This document shows positions 1 to 7,939 of a stretch of DNA of 17,164 nucleotides, piece by piece. The translations under genes and the position numbers were made by a program. The stretch comes from Verrucomicrobia subdivision 3 bacterium UBA693. GTDB taxonomy: Bacteria; Verrucomicrobiota; Verrucomicrobiia; Limisphaerales; UBA8199. The first letter of the stretch is position 1. Each line of letters starts with the position of its first letter. The notes under the pieces are model-generated. The model ran no database searches. It saw nothing but the letters and a program-made list of their open reading frames with translations, and was not told the origin of the DNA. The stretch is taken from contig DBMR01000051.1 in NCBI GenBank assembly GCA_002298785.1, positions 1 to 17,164 of the forward strand. The letters run 5' to 3'.

Positions 1-97
1 GGGCGGGCGCCACTGCGGGCGCTCCGGCCTCGTCCGGCAACTCCACAATTACATCATACGCATTGCCATCAACTGTGACTCTAAGCTTCTTAATCAT
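1..97 (-). CDS. Biotin carboxyl carrier protein, N-terminal part (transcarboxylase 1.3S / MmdC-like)
   Basis: Partial gene: the ATG is at 97-95 and the reading frame leaves the window at base 1, so only about 32 residues are visible. They read MIKKLRVTVDGNAYDV followed by an acidic stretch and the start of an Ala/Pro-rich linker. This matches the N-terminus of small biotin carriers such as the 1.3S subunit of propionibacterial transcarboxylase and MmdC, where this beta-strand motif docks onto the carboxyltransferase subunits and a linker leads to the biotinyl domain. The biotinylated Met-Lys-Met site would lie beyond the edge and cannot be seen. It is the last visible gene of the methylmalonyl-CoA operon, 19 bases after the preceding stop. 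No clear ribosome binding site is seen. A larger protein with the same N-terminal motif is possible. Confidence 0.8.
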   Translation of the reverse strand, partial: MIKKLRVTVDGNAYDVIVELPDEAGAPAVAPA

Positions 98-116
98 GAG
101 ATAGGGTTCGCAAAAA

Positions 117-521
117 TTAACGGACTTTGTGGGATTGGAAGATTTGCGTGCGGCCTTCCACAGCCCACACGTTGAAATGCGGCACGGCCGGCAAAGGCAC
201 TTGCTGCACTGTTACCAGGCGGAACGGGCGGTCCAGCACCACGGAGACCGCCGCGGCGATCACCGCTGCGATTTCAGGCGCCACCCGGGTGGTGACGCGC
301 TGCTCTTCACCGGCCATGGCAGGGCGCGCGCCAGTGCTTTGTTCGTGAGAAAGGCGGGCAGCTTCGAGAAACCCGAGGGCTTTACGCAGCGCGGTTTGTA
401 CCTCACCGGCACGCCCGGGCTCATCGAGCCGCGGCAACACCCGGTGGATGACGGCCAACGCCTGCCCCAGGCTTCTCTCCGTCGCCGTCAACCCATCGGC
501 TCCAGATTGTTCATTGCTCAT
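117..521 (-). CDS. Small soluble protein of the carboxyltransferase operon (OadG/MmdD C-terminus-like)
   Basis: 134 residues. Residues 1-80 are charged, helical-looking and without recognisable motifs. Residues about 81-134 run VAPEIAAVIAAAVSVVL, then a basic/hydrophobic strand, then a WAVEGR-type end near the C-terminus. The pattern 'PEIxAVIAAAV...VW..EGR' is familiar from the C-terminal parts of OadG/MmdD gamma/delta-type subunits and from small unnamed proteins next to biotin-dependent carboxyltransferases. The family assignment is from memory and tentative. Those decarboxylase subunits have an N-terminal membrane helix; none is visible here, so the protein looks cytoplasmic. It lies 38 bases after the 12S-like gene and 19 bases before the biotin carrier gene, which supports a structural or assembly role in that complex. 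A purine-rich GGAGAGG about 15 bases upstream of the ATG could be the ribosome binding site. Function inferred only from position and the C-terminal pattern. Confidence 0.6.
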   Translation of the reverse strand: MSNEQSGADGLTATERSLGQALAVIHRVLPRLDEPGRAGEVQTALRKALGFLEAARLSHEQSTGARPAMAGEEQRVTTRVAPEIAAVIAAAVSVVLDRPFRLVTVQQVPLPAVPHFNVWAVEGRTQIFQSHKVR

Positions 522-559
522 AATTTTGTGATTGCACCTCTCCGCTTAACTACCCCTGC

Positions 560-2113
560 TTACAGCGGGATGGTGCCATGTTTCTTGGGCGGACGCGACT
601 CCCGTTTAGTGAGAGTATTGCGGAGCGCCAGGGAGACAATCGCCCGCGTTTCCGACGGCGCGATGACATCAGTGATCAGCGCCTTGCGGGCGGCCTGATA
701 GGGAGAGCAGAACTTTTGGCGATATTCAGCCACCAGTTCCGCCTCTTTGGCCTTGGGATCCTTGGCGGCGGCGATCTCGCGTTTGTAGAGAATCTTCGCC
801 GCACCTTCAGCGCCCATGACGGCGATCTCCGCCGTCGGCCACGCATAAACCGCATCGGCACCCATATCCGCGCTGCACATGGCGAGGAACGCCCCGCCGT
901 AAGCTTTGCGCAGGATTACCGTGATTTTGGGAACCGTCGCCGCCGCATAGGCGAACAACATTTTTGCCCCGTGCCGAATAATGCCACCGCGCTCCTGCTG
1001 GACGCCGGGCATAAAGCCCGGGACATCCACCAGGGTCACGATCGGGATGTTGAAAACGTTACAGAAGCGGATGAAGCGCGCTGCTTTGTCCGAGGAATCG
1101 ATGTCAAGCGTGCCGGCTTTGACCGCCGGATTGTTCGCGATGATACCCACGGAGATTCCCTGTATGCGGCCGAATCCAACGATGATGTTCTTGGCCCAGT
1201 CCGCATGGACTTCCAGGAAATCGCCTTTGTCCACGAGGCGGTTGATGACCGTGTGGGTGTCAAACGGATCCTTGGGCGAGGTGGGCACCAGCTTGTCCAT
1301 CTCCGCATCGGGGTGCATGTCCAACTGGGGCACCGGTTGATGCGGAGGGTCCATCACGTTATTGGACGGCATGAACGACAGCAGTTTCTTCGCGATTTGG
1401 ATCGCGTGCGCGTCATTCTCCGCGACAAAGTGCACGTTACCACTCACGCCGGCGTTGGCCGCCGGGCTGCCGATTTCGTCCATCGTGCATTTCTGACCGG
1501 TGACGGCCTGAATGACCTCAGGGCCGCAAATGAACATCTGCGAAGTTCCCTTGACCATGATGATGAAGTCCATGAGGGCCGGAGAGTAAGCGGCACCGCC
1601 GGCGCAGGGTCCAGCGATGATCGCGATCTGGGGCACAACTCCAGACAACAGCACGTTGCGGAAGAACACCTGGCCGTAGCCGGAAAGTGAATCGTCACCC
1701 TCCTGGATCCGCGCGCCGCCGGAATCGTTGATGGCGATCACCGGGCAGCCCACCCGCAGGGCTTGTTCCATCACCTTGCAGAGTTTCTTGGCGTGAATCG
1801 CGCCCAGCGCGCCGCCGCCGACCGTGAAATCCTGACTGAACGCCACCACCACGCGGCCATCCACAATGCCTGTCCCCGTTACCACGCCATCACCGGGGAA
1901 TGATTTGTCTTCCATGCCGAAATTGTGACAGTCATGGTCGGCGTGCATGGCCCATTCCTGGAAGGTGCCCGGCTGGAATAGATTATCCAGGCGTTCGCGC
2001 GCGGTCATGATGCCCTTCTTTCGGCGGGCTTCCTGTTTGTCCGCGCCGCCCCCGGCCTTGGCTGCGGCACGACGCTTCTCGAGTTCTTCCAACGCTGCTT
2101 TGGGTATCGCCAT
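560..2113 (-). CDS. Acyl-CoA carboxyltransferase subunit (transcarboxylase 12S / MmdA / PccB-like)
   Basis: 517 residues from the ATG at 2113. It transfers carboxyl groups between biotin and propionyl-CoA/methylmalonyl-CoA. Two crotonase-like halves are visible. The N-terminal half has KGIMTARERLDNLF at 34-46, NDSGGARIQEG at 129-139 and GPCAGGAAYSPA at 168-179, the first oxyanion-hole region. The C-terminal half has VDVPGFMPG, RKAYGGAFLAMCS and the end KKHGTIPL, typical of PccB/MmdA/12S. Length fits the family (510-525). An in-frame start 63 bases further upstream would overlap the epimerase gene. The chosen ATG has AGGA about 11 bases upstream and leaves a 26-base gap. The neighbours (mutase, epimerase, 5S-like protein, separate biotin carrier) favour methylmalonyl-CoA as substrate. 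Sequence alone does not separate transcarboxylase, sodium-pumping decarboxylase and propionyl-CoA carboxylase. Confidence 0.92.
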   Translation of the reverse strand: MAIPKAALEELEKRRAAAKAGGGADKQEARRKKGIMTARERLDNLFQPGTFQEWAMHADHDCHNFGMEDKSFPGDGVVTGTGIVDGRVVVAFSQDFTVGGGALGAIHAKKLCKVMEQALRVGCPVIAINDSGGARIQEGDDSLSGYGQVFFRNVLLSGVVPQIAIIAGPCAGGAAYSPALMDFIIMVKGTSQMFICGPEVIQAVTGQKCTMDEIGSPAANAGVSGNVHFVAENDAHAIQIAKKLLSFMPSNNVMDPPHQPVPQLDMHPDAEMDKLVPTSPKDPFDTHTVINRLVDKGDFLEVHADWAKNIIVGFGRIQGISVGIIANNPAVKAGTLDIDSSDKAARFIRFCNVFNIPIVTLVDVPGFMPGVQQERGGIIRHGAKMLFAYAAATVPKITVILRKAYGGAFLAMCSADMGADAVYAWPTAEIAVMGAEGAAKILYKREIAAAKDPKAKEAELVAEYRQKFCSPYQAARKALITDVIAPSETRAIVSLALRNTLTKRESRPPKKHGTIPL

Positions 2114-2139
2114 AAAATCTGGTTCCTGGGTTTGTTTTC

Positions 2140-2565
2140 TTAGTGTTGAGCCGTCGCTCCGGGTTTGGGCGTGCAAAATTCCGTCAGCACGCCGAAAGTC
2201 GATTTGGGATGCAGGAAAGCCACCAGCTTCCCGCCCGCGCCGTCAAAGGGCTTTTCATGAATGAGTTTCACACCCGCGCCGGCGGCTTGCTGCAATTGCG
2301 CCTCGATGCCATCGGTCCCGAAAGCGATGTGGTGGATCCCGCCCGCGGGATTCTTCTCCAGAAACTTCGCGATCGGGCTTTCGGGATCGGTGGGCTCGAG
2401 CAACTCCAGGTGCACCTCGCCGACCGCAAAGAACGCGGTGCGCACCTTTTGCGAGTGCACTTCCTCGCGATGCTCGCACTTGAGGCCGAGCGCTTTTTCG
2501 TAATAAGGCACGGCTTCATCAAGAGACCGTACCGCAATGCCGAGATGATCGATTTTCTTAAGCAT
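2140..2565 (-). CDS. mce: Methylmalonyl-CoA epimerase
   Basis: 141 residues, a normal length for the enzyme that interconverts (R)- and (S)-methylmalonyl-CoA. It belongs to the vicinal-oxygen-chelate (glyoxalase) fold. Two beta-alpha-beta modules are visible: MLKKIDHLGIAVRSLDEAV at the start and GIHHIAF at 77-82 for the second half. Likely metal ligands are His7, Glu54 (in HLELLEP), His78 or His79, and Glu129 (in VLTEFC). HREEVHSQKVRTAFFAVG is the usual family pattern around residues 32-49. The gene sits 6 bases after meaB and 26 bases before the 12S-like gene. It thereby links the mutase product to the carboxyltransferase, which needs the other epimer. Identification is firm. Confidence 0.95.
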   Translation of the reverse strand: MLKKIDHLGIAVRSLDEAVPYYEKALGLKCEHREEVHSQKVRTAFFAVGEVHLELLEPTDPESPIAKFLEKNPAGGIHHIAFGTDGIEAQLQQAAGAGVKLIHEKPFDGAGGKLVAFLHPKSTFGVLTEFCTPKPGATAQH

Positions 2566-2571
2566 AAATTG

Positions 2572-3588
2572 TCATGGCGATTTGGCGGGCGCGGATTCGC
2601 CCGTGGCTTTCGCCTGGTGCACGGTAAGCAGTTCGCGGGCGGCCAACACCGCGGTGGTTTCGCCGCGCAAGACCGCTTCGCGCACGCCGGGGATTCGCGC
2701 CGTCACCTTCGGGTCACGGTAGAACTGGCGCCGCAGCTCATCGTGAATCAAATGCTCGAGCCAGTCGAGCGTTTGCTTCCGGCGCCGCTCCCGAATCACC
2801 CCGCGTGGTTCGAGCACCGCATAAAAATCCAAAATCCGCTGCCAGATCTCCGGCACGCCTTCGCCCGTCAATGCCGAGCAGAGCTGCACCTGGGTCTGCC
2901 ATCCGGGTGTGGCCGGCTGCAAATAATGCAATGCGGCTTCCTGATCGGCTTTGGACTGTTCCGCCCGGAGGCGATTGTCGCCGTCGGCCTTGTTGATCGC
3001 CACCCCATCAGCGATTTCGACGATCCCTTTCTTTATCCCTTGCAATTCGTCGCCCGCTCCGGGGAGCAGCAGCAGCAGAAAGAAATCCACCATCGAACGC
3101 AGCGCGATCTCCGTCTGTCCCACCCCGACACTCTCGACGAGGATCGTATCGAACCCAGCCGCTTCACAGAGCAGCAGCGTCTCCCGCGTCCGGCGCGCCA
3201 CCCCGCCCAAGCTGTCGCCCGAAGGCGAAGGCCGGATAAAGGCCTGGGGCGACTGGCACAGGCGTTCCATGCGGGTTTTGTCCCCGAGAATGCTGCCGCC
3301 GGACAGCGAGCTGGATGGGTCGATGGTCAGTACCGCCAACCGATGCCCGCGATCTGTCAAAAAACAACCAAAGTTCTCAATGAACGTGCTTTTGCCTACG
3401 CCGGGTACGCCGGTGATTCCCAGTCTTCGAGCCTTGCCCGTGTGTGGCAGCAATCGATGCAGGACTTCCTGCGCGAGCACCTCGTGCTGCCGCGAAAGGC
3501 TCTCCACCAGCGTGATGGCCCGGGCTAACACCGCCCGGTTTCCTTCGCGCACACCTCTGACGTAATCTTCAACCGTCAAAGACTTCAT
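2572..3588 (-). CDS. meaB: MeaB/ArgK-type G-protein chaperone of methylmalonyl-CoA mutase
   Basis: 338 residues. GTPases of this family protect and reload the B12 cofactor of methylmalonyl-CoA mutase in the cytoplasm. Visible motifs are the P-loop GVPGVGKS at 60-67, TIDPSSSLSGGSILGDKTRM at 88-107, VESVGVGQTE at 151-160 and the guanine-specificity motif NKAD at 199-202. The N-terminal helical segment and C-terminal dimerisation helices bring the length to the usual 310-340. The ATG at 3588 shares its A with the TGA stop of the mutase large subunit (TGATG), indicating translational coupling. A TTG one codon upstream would add a single residue and is less likely. The older name ArgK (transport ATPase/kinase) reflects early misassignment of this family. 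Confidence 0.96.
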   Translation of the reverse strand: MKSLTVEDYVRGVREGNRAVLARAITLVESLSRQHEVLAQEVLHRLLPHTGKARRLGITGVPGVGKSTFIENFGCFLTDRGHRLAVLTIDPSSSLSGGSILGDKTRMERLCQSPQAFIRPSPSGDSLGGVARRTRETLLLCEAAGFDTILVESVGVGQTEIALRSMVDFFLLLLLPGAGDELQGIKKGIVEIADGVAINKADGDNRLRAEQSKADQEAALHYLQPATPGWQTQVQLCSALTGEGVPEIWQRILDFYAVLEPRGVIRERRRKQTLDWLEHLIHDELRRQFYRDPKVTARIPGVREAVLRGETTAVLAARELLTVHQAKATGESAPAKSP

Positions 3589-5765
3589 CAACCCAACGCG
3601 CGGTTCAATTGACTCAGCATTTCTTTCGCGGCGTCCGGGATGAACGTGCCCGGCCCGAAGACGGCGGCCGCCCCGTTCTTGCGCAGGAAATCATAATCCT
3701 GCGCGGGAATCACGCCGCCGACGACTACGAGGATATCCTCGCGTCCGAGTTTGCGCAGTTCCTCAGCCAACTGGACCAGGAGCGTCTTGTGCCCACCGGC
3801 CAGCGAGCTGATTCCCACCACGTGGACATCGTTCTCGACCGCCATGCGCGCCGCTTCGTCCGGCTGCTGGAACAGCGGTCCAATGTCCACGTCGAACCCG
3901 AGATCGGCATACGCGGTGGCCACCACCTTGGCCCCTCGATCGTGCCCGTCCTGGCCCATCTTCGCGATCAGGATGCGGGGACGGCGCCCTTGTTTCTCGG
4001 CAAATTGTTCCGTCATCTTGCGGACCTGTTGAATTTCGCCATCCGCGCCAAATTCAGATTGATAAACGCCACTCACAGAACGAATCACGGCTTTGTGCCG
4101 ATTAAAGATTTTTTCCAGGGCAAACGAGATCTCGCCGAGCGTGGCCCGGGCCCGGGCGGCCTCGATGGCCAGGGCCAAGAGGTTGCCGGTACCGCTTTCG
4201 GCGGCGTGGGTCAGGTTGGTTAAAGCCGCCTGCACCTTTTCCTGGTTGCGTTCGGCTTTGATCTTCTGCAAGCGCTGAATTTGTGCGTCGCGCACGGCGG
4301 TGTTATCAACCTCGCGCACGTCCAATTGATCGGCCTTCTCCAAGCGCAGGAAGTTGACGCCGAGAATGGTTTCCTTGCCGGAGTCAATCTTGGCCTGCCG
4401 CCGAGCAGCGGCTTCTTCGATGCGCAGCTTGGGCAGGCCGGTTTCAATGGCTTTGGCCATGCCGCCGAGGGCTTCCACTTCCTGGATATGGCCCCAGGCG
4501 CGGCGCATGATTTCACCCGTCAACGCCTCGACAAAGAAGGAGCCGGCCCACGGGTCGATCACTTTGCAGATACCGGTCTCTTCCTGGAGGAAGAGTTGGG
4601 TGTTGCGGGCGATGCGGGCCGAGAAATCGGTAGGCAGCGCGATCGCTTCGTCCAAAGCATTGGTATGGAGCGACTGCGTGTGGCCCAGCGCGGCTGCCAT
4701 GGCTTCGACGCAAGTGCGCGCGACGTTGTTGAACGGGTCCTGTTCGGTCAACGACCAACCCGAAGTTTGCGAGTGCGTCCGCAACGCCAGGGATTTGGGA
4801 TTCTTCGGGTCAAACTGCCGGATGAGTTTTGCCCAGAGCGCGCGTGCGGCCCGCATCTTGGCAACTTCCATGAAGTAGTTTTTGCCTTGGGCCCAAAAGA
4901 AGGACAGCCGCGGGGCGAAGGCGTCGATGGCGATGCCGGCTTTCAATCCAGTGCGGACGTATTCCAAACCATCCGCCAGGGTATAAGCCATTTCGAGGTC
5001 CGCCGAAGCTCCCGCTTCCTGCATGTGGTAACCGGAAATCGAGATGGAATTGAACTTGGGCATCTGCTGCGAGGTGAAGCTGAAGATGTCCGCAATGATG
5101 CGCATCGAGGGGGCCGGGGGATAGATGTAGGTGTTGCGCACCATGTACTCTTTAAGAATGTCGTTTTGAATGGTGCCCGCGAGCTGCTCCAGCTTCACGC
5201 CTTGCTCCTCGGCCGCCACGATGTAAAACGCGAGAATCGGCAACACCGCGCCGTTCATGGTCATGGACACGGAAATGCGATCGAGCGGAATGCCGTCGAA
5301 GAGCACCTTCATGTCCGCGATGGAATCCACCGCCACCCCCGCCTTGCCCACATCGGCAAACGCGCGCGGATGATCCGAATCGTAACCACGATGCGTGGGC
5401 AAATCAAACGCGACGGACAGGCCCTGTTGGCCGGCGGCGATGTTGCGCCGGTAAAACGCATTGGATTCTTCGGCGGTCGAGAAACCGGCATATTGCCGAA
5501 CGGTCCACGGCTTGGTGACATACATCGAGCCGTAGGGGCCGCGGACGAAGGGCGCCAGGCCGGGCATCGTGCCAAGATGTTCGCAGGATTTCAGGTCGGC
5601 ACCGGTGTAGAGCGGCTGCAAATCGATTTGTTCCAGCGTCTTCTGAACGACCTGGTCCAGGGACTTGCCGGTTTCGTGTTCGAATTTCGCCCGCCAGGCC
5701 TCGAAGGTGACCGGCGCGGGCTCGGCGCTAAACGCTACTTTCGTGAAGTCAGGAAAGGTTTTCAT
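3588..5765 (-). CDS. mutB: Methylmalonyl-CoA mutase, large (catalytic) subunit
   Basis: 725 residues, the usual length. It is the adenosylcobalamin-dependent enzyme interconverting succinyl-CoA and (R)-methylmalonyl-CoA. The N-terminal TIM barrel carries the substrate segment with PYGSMY at 77-82 (Tyr78 matching the catalytic Tyr of the propionibacterial enzyme) and SGYHMQEAGA at 244-253 with the active-site His247. The C-terminal cobalamin domain has the full DxHxxG signature (Asp606, His608, Gly611), followed by the usual GISSLAGGH and VVVGGVIP segments. It is therefore the active subunit, unlike its upstream partner. Its ATG at 5765 overlaps the stop of the small subunit by one base (TGATG), and its own stop overlaps meaB in the same way. 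Equimolar, coupled translation of the heterodimer is likely. Very secure assignment. Confidence 0.98.
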   Translation of the reverse strand: MKTFPDFTKVAFSAEPAPVTFEAWRAKFEHETGKSLDQVVQKTLEQIDLQPLYTGADLKSCEHLGTMPGLAPFVRGPYGSMYVTKPWTVRQYAGFSTAEESNAFYRRNIAAGQQGLSVAFDLPTHRGYDSDHPRAFADVGKAGVAVDSIADMKVLFDGIPLDRISVSMTMNGAVLPILAFYIVAAEEQGVKLEQLAGTIQNDILKEYMVRNTYIYPPAPSMRIIADIFSFTSQQMPKFNSISISGYHMQEAGASADLEMAYTLADGLEYVRTGLKAGIAIDAFAPRLSFFWAQGKNYFMEVAKMRAARALWAKLIRQFDPKNPKSLALRTHSQTSGWSLTEQDPFNNVARTCVEAMAAALGHTQSLHTNALDEAIALPTDFSARIARNTQLFLQEETGICKVIDPWAGSFFVEALTGEIMRRAWGHIQEVEALGGMAKAIETGLPKLRIEEAAARRQAKIDSGKETILGVNFLRLEKADQLDVREVDNTAVRDAQIQRLQKIKAERNQEKVQAALTNLTHAAESGTGNLLALAIEAARARATLGEISFALEKIFNRHKAVIRSVSGVYQSEFGADGEIQQVRKMTEQFAEKQGRRPRILIAKMGQDGHDRGAKVVATAYADLGFDVDIGPLFQQPDEAARMAVENDVHVVGISSLAGGHKTLLVQLAEELRKLGREDILVVVGGVIPAQDYDFLRKNGAAAVFGPGTFIPDAAKEMLSQLNRALG

Positions 5766-7915
5766 CAGTTGATTCCAAGCTCTTGGTGAGTCCGGGTCAG
5801 CACTTCCAGCGCATCGGCGCGGATATGGATAAAGTCGTCAACGCCGGCCTGCTTGTGCGCCGCGATTTGGTCCTGCGGATAGCCGGCCAGAACGATGAAC
5901 GCGTCAGGTTTGGCAGCACGAATGGCGGCCACCAGCGGAGGCACCAATGCCGGATAATTCTCGTCGGTCGAACAGATCACCGCCACCCGGGCTGGAGACT
6001 TGATAAAAGCTTCCGCCGCCAGTTCGGGCGTTTTGAATCCCGGCAGTGAGACCACATCGTAACCGCCTACGGAGAAGAACCCGCGGGAAAAGTCGGCCCG
6101 CGCCTTGTGGTCGCGTAATGAGCCCATGTTGCAAAGAAACACCTGGGGACGTTCGTGGTTGCCGGCGATCCACTTTTCGGTGGCGGCGCGCAACCGCTCG
6201 ATTTCCTGTGAGAGCCGGCCGACACAAACCGGGGTGATGGTGGTGCCGGGACTGTCGCTGATGCGGATGGCGCGGGAGACCTCACCCAGCGTGGCACCGG
6301 CGCTCACGGCAGCGATGCTGGCCTCGAGCAACTCCGGACTGGAAACCTCGACGACCCGGGCCAATTTCGCCAGGACGTCGGCATTGTCGGCGTCCTCCAG
6401 CGCGGTGCGGTGGGCGGCCACCTGTTGGGTGCGTCGGTGATGAAACGCTCCGGCATCCTCGGGGCGTGGGTCGAGTGCCTTTTCCCTGGGATTGGCGTAT
6501 TGATTTACCCCGACGATAGTGTCGCGACGGCGTGCGACGGCCTTAAACCTGGCCGCGGCGGTCTCGGCCACAGTCTTCTGCGGGAAGCCGGCGCGCAATG
6601 CCGCTTCCATTCCGCCGAGTTTTTCAACTTCCTGAAAAAGTTTCCAGGCGTTTTCGGCGAGTTCAGCCGTCAGCACCTCGACATAATAGGAGCCGCCGGC
6701 GGGATCTATCACCTGGTCAAGGTTGCATTCTTTCTGAAGGACCAATTGGGTGTTGCGGGCAACGCGTTGGCTGAAATCATCCGGCAGGCGCACGACTTCA
6801 TCAAACGTGCCGACTTGCATGCTTTCACAACCGCCCAGCACGCCTGCAAAGGCTTCCACCGTCGCCCGCAGCAGGTTGTTGTACGGGTCGAGAGCGGTTT
6901 TATTCCATTGCGAAGTGCGAACGTGCAGGGAGAGCTTTTGGGCGGCGTCATCCCCGCCCAAGGCCGCCACGATGCGTGACCAAAGCATCCGCAACGCGCG
7001 GAGTTTGGCGATTTCCATGAAGAAATTCACGCCGACCGTCACCGCAAAGCGCATGCGGGGCGCTACCACGTTAACATCCAATCCCAACGTCTGCATCTGC
7101 CGCAAATACTCCACGGCCGTCGCGAGGGTGAAGGCGAGTTCCTGGATGGCATTGCCACCGGCCTCGTGCCAGGACCGGCTATGAACGCAGATGGTCTGCA
7201 ATTGGGGCGCCCGTTCGGCGGCCCATTGGGTCAAAGCCGCCATCTCCCGGTAAGCGCCCGGCAGGGACTGCGGCAGTTTGCCCTGGTGCGCCAGCACCCC
7301 GAGTGGATCCATCTCGATGCAGCCTTGCAGTGCTTTCAACGATTTCCGGCGCTTATTGGCCAAGGCCGCCAACAAGGCGGCAAAAGGCAAACCCGATGCC
7401 CCCACCCGGGCGAACAGCCGGGTTTTCTCGAGGTCCACACCATCAAGAGCCTTGTCCAGGTCTCCCAGTGTTGCCACCGAAAGGCCGCCGCGCCCCACCT
7501 CCTCGGGCCGTGCCCAGTCCGGGTCGTGCCCGTCCCGGGTCGCCTGATCGAGCACCATGTTGAGCGCATTGGAACCGCGGCTCAACGAATTGCGGGCCGC
7601 GTGGTTAAAATCCGACGCGCTGGCGGCACTCAATTCCTGCGAAACATCCCAAGGCTCGGCGACATAGCCGCTGGCTGTGGCGCCACGGGCAAACGGCGCG
7701 AAGCCCGGATAAGAATTCACATGCGGCAATTTCTCGGTGTCTTGTGCCACATAAATCGGGCGCAGAGTGATGCCTTCGTAGGTGGAGGTCAGCATCTTCT
7801 TATCGAAGGGCGCGCCTTTCAACTCGGCCTCGACGAGTTTCCGCCAGTCTTCATAGGTGACGGGCGGGAATTCGGCCAACAGCCTCGATTCCGGCGATTT
7901 GGATGGTGTGCTCAT
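5765..7915 (-). CDS. mutA: Methylmalonyl-CoA mutase, small (non-catalytic) subunit
   Basis: 716 residues. It is a paralogue of the catalytic subunit with the same barrel plus cobalamin-domain layout, forming the structural partner in the alpha-beta mutase. N-terminal segments such as YPGFAPFARGATASGYVAEP align with the large subunit, but the tyrosine of the PYGSMY motif is lost. In the C-terminal domain the cobalamin-binding DxHxxG is replaced by GSLRDHKARADF at 598-609, so no cofactor binding is expected, as in known small subunits. It is somewhat longer than the propionibacterial protein (about 640). ATG at 7915 with no strong ribosome binding site in the 24 bases separating it from the 5S-like gene, so it may depend on coupling. 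The downstream stop overlaps mutB (TGATG). Confidence 0.96.
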   Translation of the reverse strand: MSTPSKSPESRLLAEFPPVTYEDWRKLVEAELKGAPFDKKMLTSTYEGITLRPIYVAQDTEKLPHVNSYPGFAPFARGATASGYVAEPWDVSQELSAASASDFNHAARNSLSRGSNALNMVLDQATRDGHDPDWARPEEVGRGGLSVATLGDLDKALDGVDLEKTRLFARVGASGLPFAALLAALANKRRKSLKALQGCIEMDPLGVLAHQGKLPQSLPGAYREMAALTQWAAERAPQLQTICVHSRSWHEAGGNAIQELAFTLATAVEYLRQMQTLGLDVNVVAPRMRFAVTVGVNFFMEIAKLRALRMLWSRIVAALGGDDAAQKLSLHVRTSQWNKTALDPYNNLLRATVEAFAGVLGGCESMQVGTFDEVVRLPDDFSQRVARNTQLVLQKECNLDQVIDPAGGSYYVEVLTAELAENAWKLFQEVEKLGGMEAALRAGFPQKTVAETAAARFKAVARRRDTIVGVNQYANPREKALDPRPEDAGAFHHRRTQQVAAHRTALEDADNADVLAKLARVVEVSSPELLEASIAAVSAGATLGEVSRAIRISDSPGTTITPVCVGRLSQEIERLRAATEKWIAGNHERPQVFLCNMGSLRDHKARADFSRGFFSVGGYDVVSLPGFKTPELAAEAFIKSPARVAVICSTDENYPALVPPLVAAIRAAKPDAFIVLAGYPQDQIAAHKQAGVDDFIHIRADALEVLTRTHQELGIN

Positions 7916-7939
7916 AGTGCGTTGGGGGTCAAAGCGGGC

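Noticed and set aside
578..1690. Long open frames on the plus strand opposite the methylmalonyl-CoA operon (also at 2143-3528, 4281-5789 and 8885-10225)
   Set aside because: They are antisense to confidently identified genes, rich in Arg/His/Gly and without motifs; GC-rich DNA produces such frames.
2114..2176. Upstream extension of the 12S-like gene to 2176
   Set aside because: It would overlap the epimerase gene by 37 bases and adds residues without family character; the ATG at 2113 has AGGA at good spacing.
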